Shown here: one piece after another, positions 1-10,531 of the stretch
Numbering within the stretch: the stretch's first letter is position 1
How the letters are laid out: every line of letters begins with the position of its first letter
From: Heracleum sosnowskyi
Lineage: Eukaryota; Streptophyta; Magnoliopsida; Apiales; Apiaceae
DNA length: 64,000 nt
Assembly (NCBI GenBank): GCA_030848705.1
Contig: CM061244.1
Span: 49,765,190 to 49,829,189 of the forward strand
Direction of reading: 5' to 3'
Made by a program: the position numbers and the translations under genes
The notes under the pieces: model-generated
What the model was told of the DNA's origin: nothing
The model's database searches: none
Seen by the model: only the letters and a program-made list of their open reading frames with translations

Positions 1-830
1 ATTCCTCAACTAAGGGGGAGAAAGTTGGAGAAGGGGAAACAAATGAAGTGACTAATGAAGGTTGGCAAACAACTGGATGGGGAGTTTGGGAAACCAATGA
101 AGCTATTCCAGTTAGACAGTATTGGATTGAGGACATAGTACTAGAAGAAAGTGAAGAGGGATTTGAAGTCATGCAAGAGCAACCGATTCAGGAGGAGCAT
201 GAGCCATATAGAACATCCTATCTTGGATGATGATATGGAAGAAGAAGCAAATTCTCTATCACTAAGAGAGAAAGACACCACTGAAGGTGATTCTCATCAA
301 GATCCAAAGAACTACAAAGCTAAATGAACTGCTCCGTGAGCATGTTAAGGAAATCTTGATGAAGGTCAGTCCAGAGATTACTGAAAACCCTCCTATGGTT
401 AGATTCATGACGAATGACTTGTTCAGAATCTGCTACATGACGGAGGACAAACTGAGAGATTACCCAAACGAATATCTAATATCAGTTGAGAAGTATCTTA
501 GATCCACTGGATTCACATCAACGGAGAAGGACAAAAGCAGCCGACACTCTAAGAAAATATCTTATGGAGAATGTTCCCTACTATAGGAAGAGAGTGGAGA
601 AAGGATTGGAAGTGCTTCCCAGACTACCAAACATGCCAAAGCTAAACAAGAAAGATGTTAACATTGCATGGCTGTGGGCTGGAGTGGGTCAAGAGGTTGG
701 ATATATTGGAAGACACATCCTAGGAGTAATCCTTAAACCTGGAGAACCACTGCACTATCTATCAGTGATTGATTATCAAGCTGCTAACTCCGATCCAATG
801 AGTGAAGAAGGTGAGATTGGAATGGACTGA
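1..830 (+). pseudogene. SIRE-type retrotransposon 3' ORF, broken
   Basis: Three short open stretches in different frames (48-230, 287-586, 486-830) cover this interval, which lies directly upstream of a polypurine tract and an LTR. The last stretch reads through to a stop at 830. The proteins are hydrophilic and show no retroviral enzyme motif. Position between pol and the 3' LTR is where SIRE-type Ty1/copia elements carry an extra ORF of uncertain, sometimes env-like, role. It differs in sequence from the extra ORF of the minus-strand copia element further along. The frame changes show decay. The pol part lies outside the window. Assignment rests on context rather than on a recognised domain. 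The stretch 831-1053 holds no ORF. Confidence 0.5.
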
Positions 831-1053
831 AGATTGAAGCAAAGAACAAAAGAACTATCAGCTCAATCAAGAGGAGCAACTTCAAAGTAAAAAGTTTTAT
901 TGTTCTTTGATTTATGAAATCTGGAAATGTATATATATCTGATCCAGAATGCAGTTAATATTATTACGATGTCTTACTTTAAGTAGTTTCATGTTTCCTT
1001 AGTTAGTTGAGTTATCCTCAAAGTATTTGCTTGTCGAACTCTATCCAATCAAA

Positions 1054-1064
1054 TAGGGGGAGAT
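1054..1064 (+). promoter_or_regulatory. Polypurine tract of the first SIRE-type element
   Basis: A purine run, ATAGGGGGAGAT, ends immediately before the TG that opens the LTR. This is the plus-strand priming site of an LTR retrotransposon and fixes the element's orientation as plus. Confidence 0.75.
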
Positions 1065-2231
1065 TGTAAAGCATAATGTAACATAAGATGTAAAAGAGAT
1101 AACTACAACTCAACAAAGGACAAGACAGACAATAATATTAACAGAAGCACAGGAATCCAGAATCAAAGAAGAAAAGGTAAACTCAAAAAATCAAAATACG
1201 TTATGTATTCTTGAAGTCCGTAAACAGGTCACGGAAAGAAGTTCATGAAAATGTTCAAGCCTCAGTGACAGCAAAAGAAACAAGACTTTCAAGACGACAG
1301 AAGTATGTGAATGATTTAGGGTTCAGTACCACGGGATTCCAGTGATGAAGCAACCAGGACGACAAAGGACTTATTAGCACCATTGAATTGAAGACATAAA
1401 AGAAGAATTGATCAAGTGTTATTCATCTGTGAACCAGACCAGTTGCACTAGGTGACGGCACTAAAAAGATCAAGTTGTTTTATCGTCTCAGAAGAAATTG
1501 ATACAGTCTAAAACTGAAACACCCTGGAGCTGAATAGATTTTCTAAAAGGTCAAGGACAAGGAAAAGAATTCGATGGTTTTTCTTTTAAGAAAACCATCG
1601 AAGGTGACATAAAGAAAATCAAAAGAAAATGTTCGATAGTTTTCTTAATTAGAAAACCATCGAATGGAAAAGTAAAAAGTGAATGAAAACTTTAATAAAG
1701 TAAAAGTTCCATTCGATAGTTTTTATTTTAAAAACCATCGAATGTAATTATTACTTTATTATTCGATAGTTTTCAATTCACAAAGTGGGTGAAAAGTTTT
1801 CTTTGTTTGTCAGGTTGATGAGAATTGGACGGCCAAGATTGTTTTAACAATTAAGGTTCGATAGTTTTCTAAAAACTAAGTCTATAATTACACAGAGAGA
1901 GGAAGTGTCTTCCTCAGTCGAGGTTAGTTCATAGTAGCAACTACTGAGAGAGAAGTTTGAGCCGGAGAAGATCATAGAAATTTATAGTGCTCAGAATTCT
2001 TTCATTGTATTGATTATGAATAACCTAGAACTCATTGAAGCTAATCTACGGATTAGAAATTGTAGCACCCCTCGAGGTTTATATTTATAAAACGATATAT
2101 TCCCCGACTTTTGGTTTGGTTTGGTGTGTTTGATTTCGTTATAGAACTGAATGAATTATCCGCGAACGAAATTGAATTATTTGTGAGTATCGTATTCAAC
2201 CCCCCCTTCTACGATACTTCGGGACCTAACA
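1065..2231 (+). repeat. 3' LTR of SIRE-type copia element (S1)
   Basis: The LTR opens with TGTAAAGC after the polypurine tract and closes with CCTAACA, giving about 1167 bp with TG...CA ends. The C-rich stretch 'attcaaccccccc' close to its end recurs, in inverted orientation, in the copia LTR at 14725-15785. A SIRE-type LTR of about 1.1 kb is the expected size. It also contains an array of hairpins (listed separately). If the end is right, the downstream target duplication would start with ACATA at 2232; the other copy is outside the window. Confidence 0.7.
1570..1870. repeat. Hairpin array inside the S1 LTR
   Basis: The motif TTCGAT(A/G)GTTTTC occurs five times (starting near 1570, 1632, 1712, 1762 and 1858). 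The first three are each followed after a few bases by the inverted copy GAAAACCATCGAA or a near match, giving perfect or near-perfect stem-loops of about 30 nt. The last two are half sites. This is read directly from the sequence. Confidence 0.85.
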
Positions 2232-2661
2232 ACATATTCTCTTATAATCCTATTTTTTTAACTTTATTTTTTGAGTAAAAATATTGTTGATTTTTATTAC
2301 TTATAAAAATAAAATTCTAAATTATACATAAATAAGATAATATTTTAAGAAAGATATATATATTTCATTTACTTATAGATATAATTGCATCATACAATTT
2401 ACGTGTGGATATATATTTAAGAAAGATATAAAAAATTTAAAGTTGAGTTAAAAAAATAATTCTACTTTATAATATAAAATATGTTTTAATTTATTTAAGT
2501 TTTAAAATAGGTTGTTAGATCATGTGTGTAATGATGGTAGACTGAAAATAGATAGCTGAATTTAAAATTATATAAATATGAAAAAATATATATATTCATG
2601 GAAAAAAAGAGCAAAACAGTCTAAATGTATAATTTCATGTACATAACCAAATTTTTAGAAA
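2232..2661. other. AT-rich spacer, no gene seen
   Basis: Very AT-rich DNA with no convincing coding frame, terminal repeat or RNA gene. It starts right after the S1 LTR end. Confidence 0.6.
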
Positions 2662-3030
2662 TCTATTTCTATATATTGAAAGTCGATTAAAGGCAAAAAG
2701 TGCTCATGAAATTACAATTTTACCCTTGTATTTTTAAAATTACAAACATATCATTTAGTAAAAACAATTACAAACATGACACCCCTTTACTATTTAAGAT
2801 ACAAAATGTCGAATTTGTGTCTGAACATCGAGAATCGAAACCATGGCCTCGTCGTAACAATTTCATGTCACATTCGAGTATTCTACATTGAGTTTTGAGT
2901 TTAATTTAAAATTATTATTAGATAAAACATATTCGCTCATCATATTGTCTTTTATTATTTTAACTTTTGAGTAAATAATATGTTATTTTATATTATTTAT
3001 ATAACATGTTTATCCAATTTTTTTATTTTA
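2662..3030 (+). mobile_element. Helitron-like fragment
   Basis: The start TCTATTTCTATATATTGAAA resembles the TCTATACTATATTAAA 5' end of many plant Helitrons. The following text (gaaattacaattttaccc, then repeated 'attacaaacat') is shared, diverged, with the tandem units at 13988-14724. No Rep/helicase coding is present, so it would be a non-autonomous copy. The 3' end was not located, so the right boundary is approximate. Confidence 0.4.
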
Positions 3031-3641
3031 ACTTTTTAATAATAAAAATGTTAGTATATATTATTTATATATAGCTCCATTTTTTAAGTTTTCATAGTTT
3101 TAATATATAATAATTATGTATTCAATTTTCTTTACAAATTTTATTATTCCACTTTCATTTTTTTGATTAAATATCAATTATACGGTTAATTATTATACAA
3201 TTTATATTTTTATACAACACTATTTCACTTATTAGCTTTATATAAATTATTCAAGTATTGATATATAAATATAATATTAATATTTGATCTAATATAAGTA
3301 ACATATTATATGTAACTTATATATTTTAGAATTATACAAAAGATTATAAAAAAATGAGAATCGTAGTTAGGGGTGTTCATGGGTCAGGTTGGCCGGGGTT
3401 ACCCAATCCAATTAAATCTATTTGAAAATTCTCAATGTAACTCACAAAATTTTAATTCATGACTCAACCCTACTTAGTGTCGGGTTGGGTCAGTTTAAAT
3501 GTGTTAAATAAGTTTTACAAAAATTAATATTACACATATCCTCATTTCAAAAATTTAAGTAAAGCTAAAGTACGTAAAACTTACAATTTTAGTGCTAATA
3601 TTATATTTTGATTAACATTATAATTTTTAGTTATGTAAATT
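3031..3641. other. AT-rich spacer with unclassified repeat-like text
   Basis: No ORF of note. From about 3368 there is a G-rich stretch (ggggtgttcatgggtcaggt) of the kind that often opens plant hAT-derived repeats, but no matching inverted end was found. Confidence 0.4.
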
Positions 3642-4386
3642 ATGGCCATGTTTGGCAATTAGCTGTTAGCTGGTTGCAGTCAGCTGATTGGGTTAGCTGT
3701 TTTGACTAGCCGATTGGGTTAGCTATTTTGACTAGCGGATTCAGTTAGCTGTTTTATATGAAACTGTTTGGTAATTAGCTGTTTCAGTTAGCTTTTTATA
3801 TATTAACTAGACACATCACAATCCCCTAATTAAAAAGACTCCTCTAAATATCTTTTTGAAAATTATCTTTTTGAGTCCAAAAAGTAGACCCGGAAATTCG
3901 TTCGTGTTGTGTATTTTCGTGTTTCGTATACATGAATGCTAAACACAAAACCGATCCGTTTAGGTTCGTGTACATTCCGTGTCGTGTACTTTTCATGTCT
4001 GATACTTTTCATGTCGGGTACTTTTCATGTCGTGTTTCGTGTAATTTTAAATAAAAAATAAAAAAATATTTAAAAATTAAAATTTTCAGTTATTTCGTGT
4101 ACTTCGTGTCGTGTCGTGTATCTAAAGGGTAAATACAAAATCGACAATAAATCTCGGTCGTGTACTTTCGTGTTGTGTACTGAAAATGCAAACACAAACA
4201 CTAAATTTTTGTGTTGTTTCGTGTTGTGTTTTCGTATCATGTCATAAATTGTCGGGTCTATCAAAAAGCTATTTCAATCCGTTAACTACAAAATACTAAT
4301 ATTATAGGTTTCATCTGGTCAAAACTCTAACTTTCCTCAAACCTCTAATTTTTTCACAAATCTCTAACTTTCAAACACCGCTATAT
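3642..4386. mobile_element. Possible outer hAT-like non-autonomous element
   Basis: The left side reads ggccatgtttggcaattagc and the right side, inverted, reads gcggtgtttgaaagttagag. These look like diverged terminal inverted repeats of the 'TGTTTGG' kind common in plant hAT MITEs. The interior left part has repeated AGCTG/TGACTAGC words. No clear 8-bp target duplication was found, so the limits are tentative. A second element sits inside it (3885-4260). Confidence 0.3.
3885..4260. mobile_element. Nested hAT-like element rich in CGTGT words
   Basis: The ends are TAGACCCGGAAATT and, inverted, TAGACCCGACAATT. They are flanked by near-identical 8-bp direct repeats, CCAAAAAG at 3877-3884 and TCAAAAAG at 4261-4268. 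An 8-bp duplication with short inverted ends is the hAT signature. The 376-bp interior is full of CGTGT/GTGTCGTG words and codes for nothing obvious. Confidence 0.6.
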
Positions 4387-4933
4387 CGTAAGTGTATAAG
4401 CACAAAATGTAAGCACACGTCTATAAATAAAAATATTATATACAATATTATATAATGTATAGTTATATATAATAATTTAGATATATATTTAAATTATCGA
4501 ACAAAATTTGTAATTTAAATTGGGCTGGGTTGACCAAAATATATATAACTCATATGTAACCCATTTAAATCGGTTTAAAATTTTTTAAACCGAATTAAGT
4601 ATTGGGTTTTCTTTGTCGGCTTGGTCATCGAAAAAGGAGTTGGATTGGTTTTGTTCGATTTGATTGAATTCGTAAGCCAATTTTCGACCTATTAAACCAA
4701 TTTGTGCCCAGTTAATTCGAATTATATGACTTCTAGATCGATTTTTATAAAAATTAATTTTCTAATCCAATTTTAACATATCCGGGTTGATTAGTCGCCT
4801 TTTAGCAGTTAATCATCGACGTTTAGAACATATATTATACATATAAATACAACTAAGTCTGGAAAAAAAAATTAAATTGCTTAATAATTACTCTACACAG
4901 ATGTTAAATTATTTAGGTAAATTATAATTCATA
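4387..4933. other. AT-rich spacer, no gene seen
   Basis: Non-coding. The 4515-4700 part has repeated GGGTT/TTGGTC words like those near 3370, possibly a remnant of one repeat split by the hAT elements, but no ends could be matched. Confidence 0.4.
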
Positions 4934-6006
4934 CTAGTTTAAAACACATGTGATGCACAAATTGTTTTAGATAATATATGTGAAAGTTTTAAGACATAAA
5001 TTCAATAGACTTAAATTTTTAAATGATATGACTCGATAATAATTTTAAATGCGTTGTCCGTAATAATTTTAGAAAAAAAGTGGGTTATGTAAAATAGTTT
5101 GGCCTGTTATCATTTATTTTAAATAAGAAAGCTCATAAAAATTAAAAGAAATAGGCCCAAGATATTAAAATACACAAAGTCCGATCCGAAAAATCGACAA
5201 AAATTTTAAATGTACTTAATAATATTTATATATATGTTATCCGTAATAATTTTAGAGGGATTTACCGTACGACTACCAAAATTTTAATATTTTGACTTTA
5301 ATAATATAGTATAATAAGTTTTTGATAATAAAGCCCATAAAAAATTAAAATGAGTAGACCCAAGTCATTAAAGTACATAAAACTGTATATAATAAGTTTT
5401 TAATAGGAAAATCCATAAAAAAAATAAAAGGAGTAGACCCAAATTATTAAATTACATAAAGTTTGGTCCAAATATAATAAGTTTTTAATAGAAAATCCCA
5501 TAAAAATTAAAATAAGTAGACCCAAATTATTAAATTACATAAAGTCTAACCCAAATATATAAATTTTTTGATAAAAATGCCTATAAAATTAAAAGGAGTA
5601 GACCCAAGTCATTATAGTACATAAAACTGTATAATGACTTTTTAATGGGAAAAGCCAATAAAAATTAAAATGAGTAGACACAAATTATTAAAATACATAA
5701 AGTCCGGCCCAAATATAATAAGTTTTTGATAGAAAATCTCATAAAAATTAAAATGAGTAGACCCAAGTTATTAAAGTAAAATATATAAATTTTTTAATAA
5801 AAATACCTATAAAAAATTAAAAAGAGTAGATCCAAGTTATTATAGTACATAAAACTGTATAATAACTTTTTAACGGAAATCCCTGTAAAAAATTAAAATG
5901 AGTAGGCACAAATTATTAAAATACATAAAGTCCAGCTTGAAATACCAATTACCATCCGTCCGACTACCAAACTTTTAATGTTTCGTTTTTAATAATATAG
6001 TATAGA
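4934..6006 (-). mobile_element. Non-autonomous Helitron
   Basis: On the minus strand the element opens at 6006 with TCTATACTATATTATTAAAA, the typical plant Helitron 5' end. It closes at 4934 with a small GTGCATCAC hairpin region followed by TTTTAAACTAG and a host T. The CTAG-T end preceded by a hairpin is the Helitron 3' signature. No terminal inverted repeats or target duplication are expected or seen. A second, diverged copy of the 5' end lies near 5260-5312, so two elements may be nested or one partly duplicated. The interior is the minisatellite listed below; there is no coding capacity. Confidence 0.55.
5150..5940. repeat. Minisatellite, about nine units of 70-85 bp
   Basis: Degenerate direct repeats share the core 'ccataaaaattaaaatgagtagaccca'-like text, split here into AAAATTAAAATGAGTAGACC and what follows. 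The GAGTAGACCCA core recurs near 5352, 5429, 5513, 5598, 5672, 5755, 5825 and 5900, with a poorer copy near 5150. Two unit types occur: one continues to 'acataaaactgtata', the other to 'acataaagtccggccc'. The array lies within the Helitron. Confidence 0.75.
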
Positions 6007-6231
6007 CAAGATCAAACACAAGATCAATTATAATTCAAAATTAAAACTGTATGGGATAAAGTTTATGATTGTGTTAGAAAATGATTCTAAATTGCTATAT
6101 AAAAATTTTCAACTTGTGTAATTTCTAAACTACAATGTTAGATATTTTATAATAAATATTAAATGAAAGATAGACATTTGAGTTTAAAAATGTACAAATA
6201 TGTACGGTAAAAAAATTTCAAGATTGACTTA

Positions 6232-6726
6232 GGGGGGTGTATTCATTTGAGATTTTAATGGATTAAAAATAATCCGTAGATTTTAAAAGATTGTTATTGA
6301 TTTTAATGGATTAATAATAATCGGGGATTTGAAAAAAAAAATCGTGAAATCTCGTAGAGTCTCACTGATTTGATAAGAGTTTTCGTGAAATCCTGCAAAA
6401 TCTCATGGATTTTAACAAGATTTCAGAAGACATAAAATACACTACAAAATCCACCAAAATCCACCAAATTTTAAGTTTCAACAAAGTCCACGGACTTTTG
6501 AATACCATGAGATTTTAATGGATTTCTAAAAATCTAAATTGAATACACCAAGATTTTAAAAGACTTTTCAGAATCCTAATTGAATACCCCCATATTTTGA
6601 AAGATATTTTACAATCCATAATGAATACCCTTAGATTTTAAAGGATTCTTTAAAATCTTAATTGAATACCCATGGATTTTTAAAATGCTTTAAAATCCTT
6701 TAAAATCTCAAATGAATACACCCCCT
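6232..6726. mobile_element. Tourist/Harbinger-type MITE
   Basis: The 495-bp element has terminal inverted repeats GGGGGTGTATTCATTTGAGA at both ends, continuing into TTTTAA. It is flanked by TTA at 6229-6231 and 6727-6729, the 3-bp target site of PIF/Harbinger elements. The interior is repeated 'attttaaaagatt' text with no coding. It ends about 120 bp upstream of the THA8-like start codon, so it occupies that gene's proximal promoter region. Confidence 0.75.
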
Positions 6727-6845
6727 TTAGTTTATTTATGAAAAAAACAACATTCTTAATTCTTGTATTTTAAAAACCCTGTTTTCATTTCGCTCATACC
6801 TCACATATCTGCCACTTGACACACTAAAAACACACACTAAACTCT

Positions 6846-7499
6846 ATGGCCTCCTCTTCTCTCCACTCCATTCTCTCCTTCCCATCTGCACTCCCCCAAA
6901 CTCACAAACCCAACCCAGCTTCCACCAAACCCCCCTTCACTATCCGCTGCGGCCCACGCGACAAACGCGGCCCACTCGTCAAAGGCCGTATCCTCAGCAT
7001 CGAAGCAATCCAAGCCGTCCAATCCCTGAAACGCTGTCCCCAAAACGACGCCGTTCTATCTCGTCTCCTGAAATCCGACTTAATCGCCGCCTTCAATGAG
7101 CTTCTGCGACAAGAGCAGATAGAACTAGCAGTGAAAGTGTTCTCCGCTATCCGATCAGAGTTGTGGTACACTACTGATTTGGCAATGTACGCTAGTTTAG
7201 TCTCCGCGTTGTCTCGGAAAGGAAAGAGAGAGGAAATTGATCTGTTAATACGTGGTTTGAGTGAAGAAGACGTGGGCAGTGATGACAAGAGACTTGTTTT
7301 GCTCATTAAAGCGCTCATTCATGCTGGACGACTGGATTCAACAGTTAGGATTTATCGGTTGATGAGGAGGAGTGGGTGGGGACCGACCTGTGCTGCGGAT
7401 GATTATGTTGTTAGGGTTTTGATTAATGGGTTGAGAAGATTAGGGGAGGAGAATGTGGCTAATGAGCTACTTAGAGATTTCGGGACAACTAATTTTTGA
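6846..7499 (+). CDS. THA8-type short PPR protein, chloroplast
   Basis: A single-exon gene of 217 codons. The N-terminus is rich in Ser/Pro/Thr and poor in acids, as in a chloroplast transit peptide. The body from about residue 40 is helical repeat sequence with the short-PPR spacing (a helix pair around 75-110, another around 110-145, another around 150-185). Overall length and the conserved block GPLVKGRILS...EAIQ...QSLKR match the THA8/EMB3123 family. In that family the maize protein helps splice chloroplast ycf3 intron 2 and trnA, and the Arabidopsis one is required for embryo development. The first ATG, after a C/A-rich leader, gives the full family length. It could instead be a THA8-like paralogue. 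A Harbinger MITE lies immediately upstream. Confidence 0.8.
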   Translation: MASSSLHSILSFPSALPQTHKPNPASTKPPFTIRCGPRDKRGPLVKGRILSIEAIQAVQSLKRCPQNDAVLSRLLKSDLIAAFNELLRQEQIELAVKVFSAIRSELWYTTDLAMYASLVSALSRKGKREEIDLLIRGLSEEDVGSDDKRLVLLIKALIHAGRLDSTVRIYRLMRRSGWGPTCAADDYVVRVLINGLRRLGEENVANELLRDFGTTNF

Positions 7500-8218
7500 T
7501 ATAGGTTTGTATTCATGTTAGGATAATTGTTCTTTACCACGTTTGCAAAATTAATGTATACAAATTGTCCGAGAGCCTATGTTTCATATTGGTATGTGCT
7601 AGTGACAACAATTGTTCTTTACAAAATCATGTATACAAATACTCTTTTAGATATCCGGACAATATTTGTGTGTGTGAAATATGTGTTTTGTGCTTTTTAA
7701 TTTATGACTTGTAATAGATTTTGGAAGGTTGATATGAAACTGTACAATTCTAATCTGTATGTTTAGACATGCACACACATTTTTTTGGCGTGTGGATGAT
7801 ATGCTACGTGTTTGAGCATTTTGATTTAAAAATTGTAATAGAGTTTAAAAGTTTGATAAATAAACCTTGTATAATTCTTTATGATTTATAAATGTACACA
7901 ATCTATATTTGGAAGTTAGAGAGTGAGTAATTTCTCAAATTTATACAATTCCAAGTCACTTACAAATACATAAATTGTTTCTGTTTATGTGTGGAAATTA
8001 TATGGTTCATGATTTTTATCTCTCAATGGAAATGGTCTACCTCCTTGTAAATAGCTTTTGTTGTCTAATTCTGATTGCCCTATTTTGTCTCCACATTTCC
8101 TTCTCTTTTGTCTCTCTACTCCACATCTTCTACTTGAACTTGTTTTGTATCCCTTTGGTGTTTATATCACAATACTCATTTTCTTACATTTATGATCAAC
8201 AGATTTATTGTTCCTCCA
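7500..8218. other. Intergenic region between THA8-like and germin-like genes
   Basis: AT-rich with no convincing gene. The word 'acaattgttctttac' and 'atgtatacaaat' recur (around 7530 and 7610), suggesting a small old duplication. The part up to 8218 is the presumed promoter and leader of the germin-like gene. An 84-codon open stretch at 7975-8229 is rejected as chance. Confidence 0.5.
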
Positions 8219-10011
8219 ATGGCTTTTAATAAATTGTCAGTTCTGATGGTGGTGGCAGTCTTTTTTCGCAACTCAGTCTCTGCAGATCCTGATTTGCTTC
8301 AAGATGTTTGTGTGGCTGATCTGACCTCTAGTATGTATCTTACGAAACTCGTACTTTAGAATATTAGGATGTGTCACCTCTCTCTGGTTTATATTGTGTT
8401 GAACTCCATTCATGTTACCTCCCTTTGGTTCATAATTCTCTGAATTGTCACTACATTCTCTGAAATGTCGCTTATTATTATGTCAACTCCATTCTGTCAC
8501 CTCTATGTGATCCAAGATTCTCTGATTAGTCACTACATTTTATGTATACAACATTCTGAAACTACGGTACATGTTAATCTTAAATCTATAAAGTCTGATT
8601 ACTTTTTATAGTTTAAAGGGTAAGACTGAGGGGATGATATAAGTATGGGTTAAATATCAAATTGGTCACTGAAGTGAACGTCATATATCACTTTACTCAT
8701 CGTTTGAATCACTTAAGTCATAATAAATATCAAACAGATACCTCTATATATGATTTGATCGAGAAATAAATAATTTTTTATTGAATTCTATACATTTTTC
8801 TTCAATGCTACCATAATCAAATGAAAAGTCATGATATTTAGTATTTTAGATAATATATTTAAATTTTTTAAAAATTATTTACTATTTATTTTAATTAAAT
8901 TAAAGACAATAACTATAAAATTAAAAATAAATAGTAACTAGATTTTAAAAAAATCTAAATATATTATCTAAAATACTAGGATTCATGAATTTTCATTTGG
9001 TTATGGTGGCATTGAAGAAAAATGTATAGAAGTCAATAAAAAATTATTTTACTTCTCCATCACATATATAGAGGTATCTGTTTGATATTTATTATGACTT
9101 AAGTGATTCAAATGAGACTCCGTCAAGATCGGTGACTAAAATGATAAATGACCACCACTTCAGTGACCAATTTGATATTTAACCCATATAAGTATATTCT
9201 AATGTGATGATACAAACAAACTAATTAGATTTTCTTAACATGAATCTAAGACATTTTCTTATTGGTATCAAAGGATTGCTTGCCTAAATGCTTTATTTGC
9301 TCAAGTAGACTCTAGCTAGGATTACTAAACCCTTATCCGAAAAAAAGAGGATTATTTGACCTGCAAATTGTGGAAGTGTTAGAGTGACGATAAAAGGTTT
9401 ATTTTTTGATTTGTCCATGTTTATAAAGCTACAACTATTTCAATTGTAACATACCGTTTCTTGCGTATAAAACAGCTATCAAGGTGAATGGATACCCGTG
9501 CAAAGAGCCATTCACACCGGATGATTTCTTTTTTGCGGGCTTGTCCGCTCCAGGAGTTATCAACACCTCAATGGGTTCAGTGGTTACTCCAGCCAGTGTT
9601 CAAAAGCTCCCTGGACTCAATGCTCTTGGTATTTCCATGGCGCGCATTGACTATACAGGTGGCGGTCTAAACCCGCCCCACCTCCACCCTCGGGCCTCTG
9701 AACTCGCATATGTGCTCGAAGGCGAATTGGAGATGGGATTCCTTACCACAAAAGATGTACTCATCTCCAAGGTCATGAAGAAAGGTGAATTGTTTGTGTT
9801 CCCCAAAGGACTAGTCCATTACCAGAAGAACAATCAGAAGGACCCTGCAGCTCTTCTTGTGGCATTTAATAGTCAGTTCCCGGGAACACAACCCATTGCG
9901 CCCACCTTGTTTGGCGCTACCCCACCTGTGCCTGATATGGTGTTGAGTATGGCATTCCAAGTTGACCAAACGGTGATCACAAATATAAGGGGAAAATTTG
10001 TTAAGAAATAG
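8219..10011 (+). CDS. Germin-like protein (two exons: 8219-8330, 9476-10011)
   Basis: Exon 1 starts at ATG 8219 and ends before GTATGT at 8331. Exon 2 begins after ACAG at 9475. The join restores one frame of 215 codons ending in TAG. Residues 1-22 form a signal peptide (hydrophobic core, VSA/D cleavage site), so the protein is secreted to the cell wall. Cys31 and Cys46 are the conserved germin disulfide pair. The cupin metal ligands are present: His106, His108 and Glu113 in the GGxNPPHxHPRAxE box and His152 in the FPKGLVHxxxN box. Germins bind manganese; activities vary by subfamily (oxalate oxidase, superoxide dismutase or none), so no reaction is claimed. Length and exon structure are typical. 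The 1145-bp intron carries a foldback MITE. The gene is convergent with the PsbP-like gene. Confidence 0.9.
8647..9185. mobile_element. Foldback MITE with 10-bp target duplication, in the germin-like intron
   Basis: The ends GGGTTAAATATCAAATTGGT and their inverted copy delimit 539 bp flanked by perfect 10-bp repeats ATATAAGTAT (8637-8646 and 9186-9195). Almost the whole element is self-complementary: the 8700-8860 half reappears inverted at about 8960-9115. A 9-11-bp target duplication and very long inverted repeats point to a Mutator-like non-autonomous element. It sits in sense-neutral position inside the intron, far from both splice sites. Confidence 0.85.
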
Positions 10012-10531
10012 AACAGAACCCATGTAGCAGGGCATGCTTTTCTAATTTTCTTTCCGGAGATTTTCATTCATTGTTATTTAGAAATATTCTTGATACACTA
10101 GCAATAATATGTAATACATGAGATTTTTGCCTTGGTTCTTGGACTTCTGCCAGAAATATGCATAAACTTAATACTAAGATGGCTCTGCAAATATAGGACA
10201 AGACAAGACTACTATCTACAACTAAATAAATTATCATCAGTAAAACAAGCCAAACAAAGTTATTTTTCTGTTTCTTTTTTCAATCTGGCAGTCTAAGAGG
10301 ACAGTCATCATTATCGTCAATCTGACAGTCTAAGTGATTGCAATATTTGTGCTTTATACCAATCTATGTATATACCTACCATTTTTATATATATAAAAAA
10401 ACTGCTTTGTACCGAATTTTACATGACAAAAAAATGCTCACATGTAATATAGAGTAAATAGCCTCTAGTTAATTGTTTTTCAAGCACTGAAACAACTGGA
10501 TTTGTAACCAGTGGACATCTGCAGAGAGAAA
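10012..10531. other. Convergent intergenic region with 3' UTRs
   Basis: Holds the 3' untranslated regions of the germin-like gene (plus) and the PsbP-like gene (minus). The word 'atctggcagtctaag' and a near copy 'tctgacagtctaag' occur near 10284 and 10320. No further gene was seen. Confidence 0.5.

Noticed and set aside
5150..5940. CRISPR-like spaced repeats
   Set aside because: Units are contiguous, degenerate and in a plant Helitron; no unique spacers.
7975..8229. 84-codon hydrophobic ORF upstream of the germin-like gene
   Set aside because: It ends over the germin-like start codon in another frame, is T-rich low-complexity, and resembles no known protein.
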